A stretch of 64,000 nt of DNA from Tridacna crocea (GCA_943736015.1 OX031062.1:59570962-59634961); one strand, 5' to 3'. Positions 24,601 to 39,600 are shown, numbered from the stretch's first letter. Notes: generated from the letters alone by a model not told the origin. Made by a program: numbers and translations.

Positions 24601-27600
24601 ATCACTTCAGCTTTGTAAATGCTTTATGTTCGGACAAGTCTAGAGTTTAATCATGTCATAAACAGAACATGGTGAGAAAATCAGGAATTAATTTGTTAGA
24701 ACTTGTTCTATTGCCCACATCATGCAAAAAGATTTTCCCTTGCCTTCATATATTACCTCAAAGTGTTTTAGGAAAAGGAACAGTTGCATGTAACAGTTAT
24801 TCTTTTTGCCCCAGTAATTTTGATATCATCTGAAACAGAAATTATCTATTCCTGTATATATGCTTCTGTCTGGAACTTGTTCTAATAACTGGTTTGTTGA
24901 ATTCTTTACCACACAGTCCCGACTTTCAATGACCCTTAAAAAGAAGCCTTTTGAAAACATTGTGGGAAAAGGAGAAAATGCTGGTAACCAGCATTTTCTC
25001 CTTTTCCCACAATGTTTTCTACCCGTCCCAAAACAAATTTTAATATTTTAGTCACATTTAATTTGTCCTGTGCAAACGCTTTCAATTTAGACTAGTCTAA
25101 AATTTTCTTGTTTGGTAGAGAGTTAATTCTTTACCACTTTACAAAATTACTTGTCCAGATTGAAAGAGTTTGCACAAAATAAAAGTGACTCAGAAATTGA
25201 AATTTATATTTGAGAGGTTAGAAAACATGGTGGGAAAACAAAAAAAATGATGATTACCAGCATTTTCTCATTTCTCCACAATATTTTCAAAGTCCATTTC
25301 TTCTTTAGGGTTGTTTGACTCTTTTACCAAACGACAAATTTTTACACTGGTCTAAATTGAAAGCATTTGCAGACAACAAAATAAATGTAACTGAAAAACT
25401 GAAATTTATTATGGGAAGGTTAGAAAACATTGTGGGAAAAGGAGAAAATGCTGGTTACCAGCATTTTCTACTTTTCGTACAATGTTTTCAGAGGGCTTCT
25501 TTTTCAAGGTTGTTCAAAGTCGGGATTGTGTGGTAAAGAGTTAAAGTTGGGAATGTATGGGAAAGGTTAAAAAATACAGTTTGTTAACTGAATTGACACT
25601 AAGAACTTATATGGTGATAATTATAGGAAAGACAAAGATTGTTCAGCCGCCTTCTCCATCACTAAGATCTATCCAGCAAGGCAACAATACTCATCTTGTG
25701 TGTAATGCTGAAGCAGACCCCAATGAGACACTTGTCATCACCTGGCTTCATAATGGAAAAGAAGTCAACTTTGCAAAAAATCCGCACTGGGAACAGGCAC
25801 CAGATAATGGACTGATCATAAAGAATGCAACTAGTAAAGAAACAGGAAATTATACATGTGTGGCCTCAACAGAATTAGATTCTGATACAGCAAGTGCTCA
25901 GCTTAATGTTTATGGTAAGTGACAGCATCTTTGGATTAACAGTTTTCTCTACTGCCATTTTGAATATCTAGGGCTTTCAATCTCCCAGGAAAATTTTTTC
26001 TCACAAATCAAGTTTTTTTCATCTCATTTGGCATACCAAGGTGATGGGAGCCATCTTATCCCTTTGCTGTATCTGGTGGATTGATATGTGTCAGATTGAT
26101 CCATTCATGGCCCGGAAATATGCCAGTTTACTGTTCTGAAAATTGTAATGCTCCTCTTACAAAAGAAAACTTTCCGATTGAAACTTTCACCGATAAATAG
26201 ACAGATGTGAATAACTTCATTGAGGTTGTTTATATCGTTGCTAAACTACTGTCAGTGGCGCGCTACATGTATAATCATGTGATTCTCATTTTAAAATGGA
26301 AATCTCTATGAAATCGACGAGGTTAGATGTAGGTATGGAATCAGCCAAGTTGTGACGAGTGACACTATCTATCACTCTACCTTGGCAAATCACCAAAACC
26401 TTCTTGAATTGTAAAGTTACGGACACTCACAACCTTATGATAATTTACAATTATTCCTTAACCCTTTACCAAACTATCCTGAATTCTAATGGGCCTGTGA
26501 AAGACATTTTGTAGGAAAAGCAGAAATGTTGATGACAAGCAATATCTACTTTTCCTTACTCGTCCCTAAAAAAGACAAATTCAAACATTTGAGCCACATT
26601 TCCTTTGTTTTCTACAAAATTTCATACTATTAATTGTAGAAAGACAGCAGTTTTTCATCTTCTTAAGAATGAGCTGTTTGTGTGAGGCACAACTGCTTAA
26701 CAATTTTAAAGATTTTCTAGTGTAGACTAATTGAACTTAACAATGGTACACCATGGGCTACATATATCTCAGGATGGAAATGGACAGTAAGCGAGGACAC
26801 TGTAAAAGTACCAAAATAAAATAACAAAATTTCAGAATTGTCCAAATTTAAAAACTTGCAGGTGACACCTTAAATTATCTTTGGAAGGGAAGAATACATT
26901 GATAGAAAAGGGGAAAATGCTTGTTGTGAGCATTTTTTTCTTATGGCCTTTTTCTCAGGATTGTTAAAAGTTAAGATTGTGCGGTAAATGGTTGATAAGC
27001 TGTCATGAAAGACTTTGATTCTAATGTCATTTTTTTTAACATTCTAGCCCCCCCTGAACCTCCCACAGCCATCAGTATTACTAAATGTGGGAATCGAAGT
27101 GCCACCATATCATGGACACCTGGCTTCGACAATTTCCTTTCCATCCGAGAATACAGAGTGGAGTATAACCATTCCTATAACAAACAGTGGAGGGTTGGTG
27201 CTGTGGTTAGTGGCCCGATGAAAACAGAGGCTAGTGTAAAGTTGTCCCCCTTTGCAAATTACACATTCAGGTTAGTAGAGTTGTTATTGTTAGAGGAAAT
27301 CTTTATTGAAGTCTTAACCAAACAACCAAAATTTTAGACTTCTTCAAATTGAAACCATTTGCAGATGACCAAATAAATGTGACTAAAGAATAGAAATTGG
27401 TGCTGGGGAGGTTAGAAAATATTGTAGGAAAAGGAGAAAATGCTGGTAACCAACATTTTCTCCTTTTCCTACAATGTTTTCAAAGGATTTTTTTCATAGG
27501 GTGGTTAAAAGTCGGGATTGTGTGGTAAAGAGTTAAGCCATTACCACACAATCCCTACTTTTGAGGCCCCTGAGGAAGAAGCCTTTAGAAAACATTGTGG

Positions 27601-30600
27601 GAAAAGGAGAAAATGCTGGTAACCAGCATTTTCTCCTTTTCCCACAATGTTTTCTACCCTTCACAAAACAAATTTCAAATTTTCAATCACTTTTATTTTG
27701 TCGTCTGCAAATGCTTTCAATCTGGACCAGTCTAAAATATTGTCTATTGGTAATAAGTTAAGCAAAGATTGTGAAGGAGAACTTATTTTATCACATAACA
27801 TCTCATGTTTCTATTTTTACATACCTACTAGGAATTTTCTTATCTTACATATATTGAGATAAGCTTTATGATATGTCATATGGCCTACAATGAGCAAAAA
27901 GAAGCATTCAGACGTTTGCATAAGTGTTGTCTTAGATCAGCCTGCATGGTATGCGCAAGCTAATCTGAGACATCTCACTATGATTTCATAAGAATTTGTC
28001 CTACTGTAGACTTGCACAAAACAGAAAATTACATAAAAATGGAAATTGCCATTTAGGATTAGTCTGAACTAGCTGCACAGGCTGATCTGGGATGATACTT
28101 TAGGCAAATGTCTGGATGCCTCTTTTTCATGGTGCAGACCATTTATGATTTCTTTCTGAATGGCGAATCTGGCTTTATTCATGGAAATTACTACATAATC
28201 TATTTGGCTTTTCGTATTTTGAAATGTAATTTGTGAGATTTTGTTATGTGATAAGAGGAATCTTGACATTACTTGGCTTTTGAGAAAACATCTGATTCGA
28301 CTGGCCTACAAAGATGCAAGAGGCCTGCTTAACATGTTATGTAGACTTTTTTGATAAAATATATCTAGTCTGCCAAAATATGTTAATTCTTATGTATCTG
28401 TTATTTGCTTGTTACAGTCGCAGGTTTACACTTTCAGTACAAAATTCCCGTTTTGACAACTCTGATGAAACAGACCTATTTGATAACAGTGTGAGAAAAG
28501 GAGAAAATGGTGCTGTTAACCACTATTTTCTCTTTTTTCCACATTTTTTTCAACCCTATGCATGACAATTTCATAGTTAAAGCTTTATTCAGTTTGCTCT
28601 CTGCAGGTGGTTTCAATATAGACAAAAAAGTTTCAAGTTTAATTATCTAGTAAAGAGTGAATGCATGATTACATTTGGAAACATGTGGCAAAAAGAGATC
28701 ATCATTAGTAATTCCTCATTTTAACACAGTGTTTTCTTTAAAAGTCTACATGTGACAATGTGGTGATAAACTGATAATTTCTATACATTATGGTGGCTCC
28801 TGTGCAGTGGTTCCTGTCATGTTTTCTTGTGTTCAAAGTTATCCTGGACTTATTATACTAGTCAGTGTTATTATCTGGTACAGAGTTTGCCATGCTGTTG
28901 TTATAATGTTGGTTTGATCATAGAGAGATAGAGGATAATCAACTGGTTGTTTTTGATATGAAAAATATCTCACGAGGATGCGTTGTTAGGCGTTGAAAAA
29001 ACGAGTGCGCAGCACAGTCTAGAAGTACTGGTGAAACCCAGGACAACCATGAGTGTGCTGTCACTTTGATGTGACTTACGGTAACTCTGTACCAAACAGC
29101 AACATTTTAGACTCGTCCAAATTGAAAGCATTTGCAGAAGACAAAGTGAATGTGACTCAAAAAATGAAACTTGACTTCCAAAGAGTAGAAAACATTGTGG
29201 GAAAAGGAGAAAATGCTGTTACCAGCATTTTCTCCTTTTCCCATAATGTTTTCAGAAGGCCTCTTCCTCTGGGTTGTAAAAAACCAGGGATTGTTGAATT
29301 TGGTAAAGGGCTGAATAATGTTAAAAGTGAAGTTCCAGTAAATTACTACAAATACAAACAAATAAAACTTTTATTACTCTGATTATTCATTGTGTTTCAG
29401 AGTCAGAGCTGTCAACCAGAAAGGTGTGAGTCAACCCAGTGAAGTAAGTGTAGAAACTTGTGTCACTGGTAGTGCACCCCCAGATAGTCATCCTACTGGA
29501 GTAGATGTCACTGATTGGTCAAAACCTGGTGTCCTTATTGTCAAATGGAAGGTAGTGTTTCTTTAAACCCCTTTCCCAAACAATCCCTGGTTTTCACAAC
29601 GCTGAGAAAGAAAGCTATTGAAAACATCGTTGGAAAAAGAAATGCTAGTAACCAGCATTTTCTCCACAATGTTTTCTACTCTCAAAATTTCAATTTTTGA
29701 GTCACATTAATGTTGTTATCTGCAAATGCTTTCAATTTGGACAGGTCGAAAATTTTGTTGTTTGGTAAAGAGTTAATATTGTAAGCCATACTCATTTTCT
29801 GTGACATTTAGATAGTAGATTTATGTTTTTCACTAAAAGGTCGCATTATAAGTTGTACGGTCAGGTGGCAGGGGACTTGGAAACTTGATCATGGCTGTGG
29901 TGAATCATGTTGCCCTGAGCCAAAGGCAGGTGAGTGCTCAGTACAGGTGCATTTCATTGCCATAATTGCCTTTTCTGGGAACTCTTTGTATATTTGAATA
30001 ATACAGATTGCTTGCATAATGGAGGTGGCCACCGTGACAGATTTTTATTATTAAAAATAGGTCATAGTCAGTGTATTTATTGTATATGTTACTAGTAATT
30101 TCTGCTCTTCACTGTGATTATACCCCTGTAAAACAAATGTTTTTGCGGGTATACTGGAATCAGCCTGTCTGTCCTTGTGTCGGTCTGTGTGTCTGTTCGT
30201 GTGTCTGTCTGTGTACAAAATACTGTCAAAGCGCTGGTGGGGTGGTATAAAGTTACAGCTCTAGTTAGAACTTGGGATTGGTCTGTAAATGTTTAAAGTT
30301 TTATTTTTTTTTTTTTCCTTCCACCAGCCTATGCCAAAGATAAATCACAATGGAGATGGGTTCAAGTACATCATTCACATCAAAAAGGATGGGAAGACCA
30401 ACAGTACGACAATATCTGATTGGAGAACCAATAGGAAAGAGTTTAACTTTGGAACTATATTCGAGCCATACGAAGTTTATGTTGAGGCTAAGAATGATGT
30501 TGGTGTGTGTAATCATATTGCGATATTACACACAGGATACACTGGTGAAGCAGGTCTGTATGATAAATAGAGTTTATTTCATCAGCTTGTGGTTAATATG

Positions 30601-33600
30601 GGGAAATATTTGCCGAAAAAGGGAAAGGTATTTGGAAATAACGAGTGCAGTGCCATAAGGCACAAGTTATTTTCACAGACCTTTCCTTTTTAAGGCAAAT
30701 ATTTTCCCATATTAACCACAAGCTGATGAAATAAATGAAACATTATATTTCCTCTGATTATTTTGTCGACGAATGCCACTTTAAAAACTAGTGATCTCAA
30801 GTCAATTAACTAGATTTTTGGCTGGAGGAAAATATTCTCTGTGATGGGGAAATGATCCCCCACCCCCTACCTTAAATGACATAACATTTCTAAAAATAGA
30901 CACATGAAATATAATATATGAGGATAATGAACTGGTTTTGTGTGATGCTAAAAATCTGTCACTAGAATGGGGTGGAAAACGAGTCTGCAGGACCAGTCTT
31001 TTAACCTTCTTAAACCACATTCCAGCAGAAACAGAAATGCTGGAGTTTGAGAGAAATAGTAAAAAGGTAGTTCTGGCAAATGTTCTAAAATAATATCATT
31101 ATTAGTGGTGATACCATATCATCACTAGTGATATTCACTGTGATATCCTGAAACTATGATATTGAAATCCTAGTAATTCACTGATGAGAATATAATGATG
31201 AAAATTAGTGTATAAATCTTGGTTTTCATTATACCCCCGCAAAACAAATGTTTTCGGGGGTATTATGGAATCAGCCTGTCTGTCTGTGTGTCCCTCCGTC
31301 TGTCTGTCCGTCCATCCTTGTGTCTGTCTGTGTACAAAATACTTGTAATTTTGTGTCGCGAACTCCTCCTACAGTTTTCCTTCAATTTTATTGAAACTTT
31401 TCACATATACCGATCATATATAGAAGATTTGCAAGATACAACTTTGAAGTGTCAACTCTTCCTAGTTGAGGAATTATCTGCCCTTGAACTTGACCCTTTT
31501 TTCTGTCAAAGCGCTGGCGGGGGTATTAAGTCACATTCAGTTACAGCTCTAGTTTAGCAAGATACTATTTTGATTTTGTAGAACCACTGGTGGTACCTAC
31601 TAACTTTGAGCTGGTTCCTGACCGTAATGTCACAGCCACCTCTGCCTGGGTCCAGTGGGATAAAGTGGACACCTCCCCTGCAGCAATGAGAGGACAATTT
31701 AGAGGTTACATGGTAAGGTTTCACTTCAGTGCTGTATGAAGTATCAAGTTTACTAAGCTGGGCCATGTATCACAAATAATGAAATTAAGTCTCTTATTAA
31801 CCCATTACCACACAATCCCTACTTTTGACGCCCCTGAGAAAGAAGCCCTTAGAAAACATTGTGGGAAAAGGAGAAAATGCTGGTAACCAACATTTTCTCC
31901 TTTTCCCACAGTGTTTTCTACCCTTCCTAGGACAAATTCCTATTTTTCAGTTACCTTTATTTTGTCGTCTGCAAATGCTTTCAATTTGGACCAGTCTAAA
32001 ATTTTCCCGTGTGGTAAAGGGTTAAATTTTTGCTTTTAAGTCTTTACAAAGCGAAAGTATTTTAGGCTTGTCCAAATTGAAAGCATTTGAGGACAGAAAA
32101 AATAAATGTGACTGAAAAATGGAAATTTGTTTTAGTAAGGGTGGAAATATTGTGGGAAAAGGAGAAAATGCTGGTTACCAGCATTTTCTCCTTTTCCAAC
32201 AATGTTTTCTCTAGGCCTCTTTCTCAGGGTCATTAAAAGTTTGAATGGTTTGTTAAAAGAGTTAACCCTTTACCAAATTTTAGACTGGTCCAAATTGAAA
32301 GCCTTTGCAGACGACAAAACGAATGTGACTAGAATAAAAATTTGGTCAAGGAAGGGAAGAAAACACTTTGGGAAAAAGGAGAAAATCCGGGCACCAGCAT
32401 TTTCTCCTTTTCCCGCAATGTTTTCAAAAGGCTTCTTTCTCCTGGTCGTCAAAAGTAGGGATTGTGTGGTAATAGGTTAATCTGTTCTTTACAGGTGCTT
32501 TCCTAATGGACAAGTATAAAATGTTATCGTCTAGTATAAATGGACCTCTGAATTTTCTGTTGTGCAGATACGATTCTGGCATGAAGGAGAAAAAGACACA
32601 ACTATGAAAGAAGTGTTTATAAAACGTGAGCCTCCTAAAGATCCGAGGCTGAAACGCAGGAAGAGAAACAATAAAGACATGGCCGAGTTGACTGCGCTTC
32701 CCCCATACTCCTCCATTGAACTGGATATGGTGGCCCTAAACATGAATTACGAGTCCAACTCCAGCAACGAGATCAATATAACAACACCAGAAGGAGGTAA
32801 GTGCTTCTTGGGTAATTTTAATTAATTCAATGCTGGGAACATACCCCTAGATTATACCCAGCACTTTCTCCTTTTTCCACAGTGTTTTCTACCCTTTCCA
32901 GAAGAAATTTCAATTTTTCAGTCACCTTTAATTTTTTGTCTGCAAATGCTTTCAATTTGAACCAGTCTAAAATTTTGTTGTTTGATAAGGAGTTAAATGC
33001 TTCGTTTTACAATAGCTTCAAGTGCAGTTCCAAATATCAAACCCTTGAAGTGCCTTTCACTGGTGCTGTGGCCCTTTTGGACAGTGTTTTTAACTCATTA
33101 CCAGATGACAAAATTATAGATATTTCCAAATTGAAAGCATTTGCAGACAACAAAATTGAAGTGGCTCAAAAATTGAAATTTGTTTTGGGAAGGAAAGAAA
33201 ACATTGTGGGAAAAGGAGAAAATGCTGGTTACCAGCATTTTCTCCTTTTCTCACAATGTTTTCAAAAGGGTACTATTCCAGACCTGTAAAAACCAGGGAT
33301 TGTTTGGGAAAGGGTTAATTAATATCAGACTGCTTATCTTTGACCTACAGTATCGCTTTTGCTGTAACACTATAGACAAAAGGGTAGACACTAAATTGCA
33401 TTTATCTGGTTCTTTTTGTAATATGAAACTATCCATCTGAGTTATTGAGGCTGTAAGTGTTAAAAAATCCTTGCCCGAACAATCTCGGCATTTCCTAATA
33501 TTCCTGCAATGTTTTCCGAACTAATTGGAGGTACATTTTATTTGTAGTCTGTCAGTGCTTTCAATTCAGACAAGTCTACAATGGTAAAGAGTTACTGATT

Positions 33601-36600
33601 TGTTATTCCAGTTCCCAGTGCAGTCATCAATATTCGAGTGCTAACCAGAGGGGCTCACCATTTTCTGGTGGAGTGGGAGAAACCAGTAGAGCCAAATGGA
33701 GAACTTCTTGGTTACAGAATCACATATCAGAAAAGTACATATTGCTTTTGGATCTTTTTATTTATACTCCACAGATAATCATACACCTGCAAAACGAATG
33801 AATAAACGGGGTATACTGGACTCAGCCTGTCTGTCCGTGGGCCCGTCCGTGTGTCTGTCTGTGCACAAAATACTAGTAATTGCCTATTTCTGTCAAAGCG
33901 CTGTTGGGGGTATTAACCCATTACCAAACAATCCCTACTTTTAATGACCTTGAGAAAGAAGCCTTTAGAAAACATTGCGGGAAAAGGAGAAAATGCTGGT
34001 AACCAGCATTTCCTCCTTTTCCCACAATGTTTTCTGCTCTTCACAAAGTAAATTTCAAATCTTCAGTCACTTTTATTTTGTCATCTGCAAATGCTTTGGA
34101 TTTGGACAAACCTAAAATTTTGTCCTTTGGTAATGAGTTAAGTCACGTTCAGTGACAGCTCGAGTTTTAGCTTGACTGTTTTCAGAAAGCATTAAGGTGT
34201 TGTCAGAGCCATGCCATCCTCGGTATCATTATTGCGCGGAAACTTTTTTTCTTTTTCTGTTATCTTAACATTACTGAAGATATATCCTTCATTTTTGCAC
34301 TTGTTTTAAAATACTTCACCCTTTACTGCATAGATACTCATTTCTACTCATTGCTTGTAGGAGCCTTTGGAAATCATTGTGGCAAAAGGTGAAATTGCTC
34401 GTGACGAGCAATTTCACCTTTTGCCACAATGTTTTCTACACTATCAAAAGGTGTTATATAAACATAAGAAACGGCATCATCCTTGCTGTTATTTAGGGTC
34501 AATTAGAGATATCATAGAAATGCCTTATGGGGTAAAGGGTTAACCCTTTACCACACAATCACAACATTTAACAACCCAGAGAAAGAAGCCTTTTGAAAAC
34601 CTTGTGGAAAAAGGAGAAAATGCTGGTTACCAGCATTTTCTCCTTTTCTCACATGGTTTTCTATCCTTTCCATGCAGGGATAATGTTTTCTATCCTTTCC
34701 ATGCAGGGATAAAGGAAAACTCATACCATTAAGGCTGCTAGCTCTATAAAATAAAATTTTGATGCAATTATGGCATGTTCTTTTTTCCTTAATAAAATAG
34801 TACTTTTTCTTGGATTCTTCATGCCCTGTATGTTTCTGAAAGCAACAGTAGGTAAGATTTGGCACCTGCATGTAGAGTTTTCTACCTTATCAAAGTAAAT
34901 TGAACCAATCAAGCCTCATTGAAATTGTTTTCTGCAAATGTATCAATTTGGACAAGACTAACATTTTTTCATCTGGTAATTGGTTCAAGATATTTTGTAT
35001 GAGAATAAATAGAAATTAGAACTCACTTTTATTTGCAATAACTGGCAGTGTGTCTTTTAAGATCATAATTACATGTTAATTTCAGTTGATGGATTCTTAT
35101 TGGGCCCAGATCAAGGAGGAGATGTGTTTGATGACCCAGAGAGAAGCCGGGCGTTCCTGGGAAACCTTAGTGCAAACACAGCATACAGAGTGTATGTAGA
35201 AGGAAGGACAAAAGCAGGCTACGGCACCAGAGATTATATTGATACAAAAACAGCAAATCTTGGACGTAAGTTACCATTAGAGAAAGTCTGTCTTTGTTAT
35301 GTGTTATTTATGCCAAGCAATTTTACCCTGTACTTCACAGGCTTTGTGTTACCAACCCAGGGAAATAAAGCTAACTTATTAATCCTTTACCCCACAATGC
35401 TGACTTTATCGATCGTTGGAAAGAATCTTTTTGAAAACATTCTAGGACAAAGAGAAAATGCTGGCAACCAGCATTTTCTCCTTTTCCCACAATGTTTTCT
35501 GCACTGTCAAGGGAAAATTGGACCAATTGAGCCAAATTGAAAGTGTTGTCTGCTAATGCTTTCAATTTTGACATGGATGAAATTTTGTTGTCTGTTAACC
35601 CTTTACGAATCAATGCCTGGTCTTGACGACCCTGAGGTGGAAGCCTTTTGAAAACATTGTGGGAAAAGGAGAAAATGCTGGTAACCAGCATTTTCTCCTT
35701 TTCCCACAATGTTTTCTACCTTGCTGGAAACCAGTATCAATTTTTGAGTTATGTTTATTTAGTCATCTGCAAGCATTTCAATACGGTCCAGTCTTAAATT
35801 TTGTCGTATGGTAAAGGGTTAACCCATTACAACACAATCCCTACTTTTGACAACTCTGAGACAGAAGCCTTTAGAAAACCTTGTGGAACAAAGAGAAAAT
35901 GCTGGTAACCAGCATTTTCTCCTTTTCCCACAATGTTTTCTAACCTTCACTAAAACAAATGTCAAATTTTCAGCCACTCTTATTTTGTCGTCTGCATATG
36001 CTTTCGATTTGGACAAACCTAAAATTTTGTTGTTTGGTAATGAGTTAAAGGGTCAATCAGAGAGGGGATAGTTTTGCAGCCGGTATTATTATTTTTCAGC
36101 TCTGTTGCAGCCTGTTTTGACTATCGCAGACATCGGTGAAGATTATATCAATGTTACATGGAATGTTATGGCAAAAGACGAGAAACCTTCTGGGTCCACA
36201 CACTATGTTCGCTACAGAAAGTTAGGTAGGGTGTCTTGTTATATGATTTGTGGTATATGATTTCAAAAGGTAGGCGAGTCGAATCGGCTCAAACCTGTTT
36301 GTAGGGCTAGTTTTTCCAGAGAAAGCTTGGAATCCAAGCAGATCCAAAACTCTGTTCTCAATTTGATGATAGCTTTAACCCTTTCCCAAACAACAAATTT
36401 TGGACTCTTCTAAACCGAAAGAGTTTGCAGACAACAATTTTAGATTTTGAGAAAATGGCAGAAAGTTCTCAAAAAGGGTAGAAAACACTGTGGGAAAAGG
36501 AGAAATTGCTCGTTATGAGCAATTTCTCCTTTCCCCACAGTGTTTTCAAAAGACTTATACTGCAGACACGTAAAAACCAGGGCTTGTTTGGGAAAGGATT

Positions 36601-39600
36601 AAACAGAAATGATTCCTCTTTTACACCTTAACCCTTTACCCCATGGTATGGTATCTCTAATTCACCCTAAATAACAGCAAGGATGAAGCGGTTTTTTTAT
36701 GGGTATATGACACCTTTTGATAGCATAGAAAACATTGTGACAAATGGTGAAATTTACCCCACAATGTTTTCCAAAGGCTCCTACAAGCAATGCGTAGAAA
36801 TGAGTATCTATGGAGTAAAGGGTTAACTCTTTACCAAACAACAAAACTGAAGACTAGTTCATATTGAAAGCAATTTGTAGAAGACAAAATTAATGCGAGT
36901 CAAAAATTGGAATTTGTGCTGGGAAGGCTGGGAAACATTGTGGGTAAAGGAGAAAATTCTGGTTACAAGCTTTTTTCTACTTTTTCAATAATGTTCTCAA
37001 AAGGCTTCTATCTCAGACTCGTAAAAACCATGGATTGTTTGGTAAAGAGTTAATTTGTTTGACTCTATATGAGAAAGCAGCCAGTGGCTTAACATACATC
37101 ATATTGACTGTTATCTCTTGACATAATTACAAGATTTGGGACTTTTCCAAATTAGATTGTGCAGATGACAAATTTTATGTAGCTCAGAAGATTGTTTCTT
37201 TGAAAGGTATAAAAACATTGTAGGCAAAGAAAAAATGTTGGTTACCAGCATTTTCTCATTTGCCCACAATGTTATCAAAAGGCTTTCTCCACAGGGTCAT
37301 TGATGGACTGGAAGGTAACCAGTGAGGAACGGCTGAACAACTGGAAGAACATCTCAGACCTCCAGCCTAGTACTACGTATGAAGTTATGGTTGTGGCCAA
37401 AGCCAAACAATATGAACAGGCTAGTGAATTGAAACAAGTTACAACATTTGGAAATAGTAAGTATGATTAAATCTGTGCCACCATCACAATTTTTCAGACT
37501 TATCCAAAGTATTTGCAGACAAAAAAATCAAAGATGGTGGAAATGACGGTGGATGTCCTGTTATAGAGTACAAAACAGTGTTGGGAAAGGGAAAAAAAAT
37601 GTTAGTTACTAGCATTTTCTCTTTTTCCCTCAAATGAAAGTAAACAAACAAGGTTCTCATAGTTTTTCTTTTTCTGCCAAGTTAGTAGTCACTTGTGTTT
37701 GGGTAAAATCAGTGGATTGAACTGGATTGGGATTGAACTTAATAACTGGAATGAGCTGGCAGAACTGGAATGGACTCAAACCTGAATTTTACAATTTTTC
37801 TTCAACCTTGTATAAACCAACCAAGCTTTATCTTAACTGTAGCTATTTATTTCAAATTTGCTAATCTGTCAGTGCTTTCAGTACTTTGATTATTAGTTTT
37901 GGTGCATTTCTTAACTCATTACCACACGAGAAAATTTTAGACTGGTCCAAATTGAAAGCATTTGCAGATGACAAAATAAAGGTGCCTGAAAAATAGAAAT
38001 TTGTTCTGAAAAGGATATAAAACACTGTGGGAAAAGGAGAAAATGCTGGTTACCAGCATTTTCTCCTTTTCCCACAGTGTTTTCAAAAGGTTTCTTTCTC
38101 AGGGGCGTCAAAAGTAGGGATTGAGTGGTAATGGGTTAATTAACCATACAATCCTGAGTTTAAATGACCATGTGGAAAAAAGACTTGAAAACATTGCAAA
38201 AAAAGGAAAAAAATGCTAGTAACCAACATTTTTACTTTTCCCACAGTGTTTGCTAACCTTTGGGTTCAGGCCCAATGTTTTTGGGGGTTTTTTGGTCTTT
38301 TTTTCCTTTTTTTGCATCATGAATTTTTAATATATGCTAGCCAAAAAGTAAAATCACAACCATTAGAGTGATTCCAGGCCCTCAAGGTCCTCAAGTTTTT
38401 CATATCTTTTCAGTTGCTCCATCGGTCAATAAAGATGTAGGGATTGCATCATCCACATGGTTTATTCTGATGATGGTTGCCATAGCAATTTTAATAGTGT
38501 TCCTAATTGTTGTCTGCTTTATCAAGAGAAGCAGGGGAGAAAAATATAATGGTAAGACTCTAAAAATATCTGGAATATATTATTTTCAACTCCTTTTTTT
38601 TTCCACCAGATTTAGAGATTATTTCCTGAGAACAGGAGGGGCATTCAATAAATAATGCCCCTGACATACTTCCAGTTGTCTGATCTAGCTGAAATTTTGC
38701 ATGTGTAATGATTTATATCTCTATGGTTAATGTGGCAAATTACAGCTCTGAACTAATTGTGGTTTCTGATTTTTTTAGGTGTTTGAATGAGTCAGGTATG
38801 TGACTGACATCTAATAGAAAAATGAGTAAAAATTACTTTTTGTAACCCAATGGTCATTCAAATTCTAGCACAGACTTCCGGCCATGTTTGAATTTACGAT
38901 GCCAGCATTTTACAAGATCATATGATGGGGCATTATCACCATAAGTGACTTTAATTTCATCAAAAGTCTCCTGTGGTGTGCGACACTCAACAGGCTCCCA
39001 TTTAACAACTGACTCAGTTCAAACACTTGTGAATCAGAAACCACAATTAGTATGTATGAACAAAGAAAAAAATGATGTAAAAACATGCATATGTAATTGA
39101 TTTTTACTCTTAAACGGGCAACAAAATTTAAGACTTGTCCAAAATGAATGCATTTGCAGACGACAAAATAAATGATACTGAAAAATTAGAAATGGTTTTG
39201 CACAGGGCAGAAAACATTATGGGAAAAGGAGAAAATATTTTCTCATTTTCCCAGGATGTTTTCTGAAGCTTTAATCCTCGGGGTTGTTAAAAAATCAGAT
39301 GGTTTAGTAATGGGTTTCACTCATTACCAAAGGGCAATATTTTAGGCTTGTCCAAATCGAAAGCATTTGCAGACGACAAAATAAAAGTGACTGAAAATTT
39401 GAAATTTATTTTGTGAAAGGTAGAAAACATTGTGGGAAAAGGACAAAATGCTGGTTACCAGCATTTTCTCCTCTTCCCACAGTGGTTTCTAAAGGCTTCC
39501 TTCTCAGGGTTGTCAAAAGTAGGGATTGTGTGGTAATTGGTTTAAAAAGGAAATAGTGTTAAATTATATTACCTAACATTTCAACAACTCTCGTAGATAT

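Noticed and set aside
31219-31557. 112-codon ORF rich in SVCVSLRLSVRPSLC
   Set aside because: It translates the GTCT-rich part of the TATACCCCCGC repeat.
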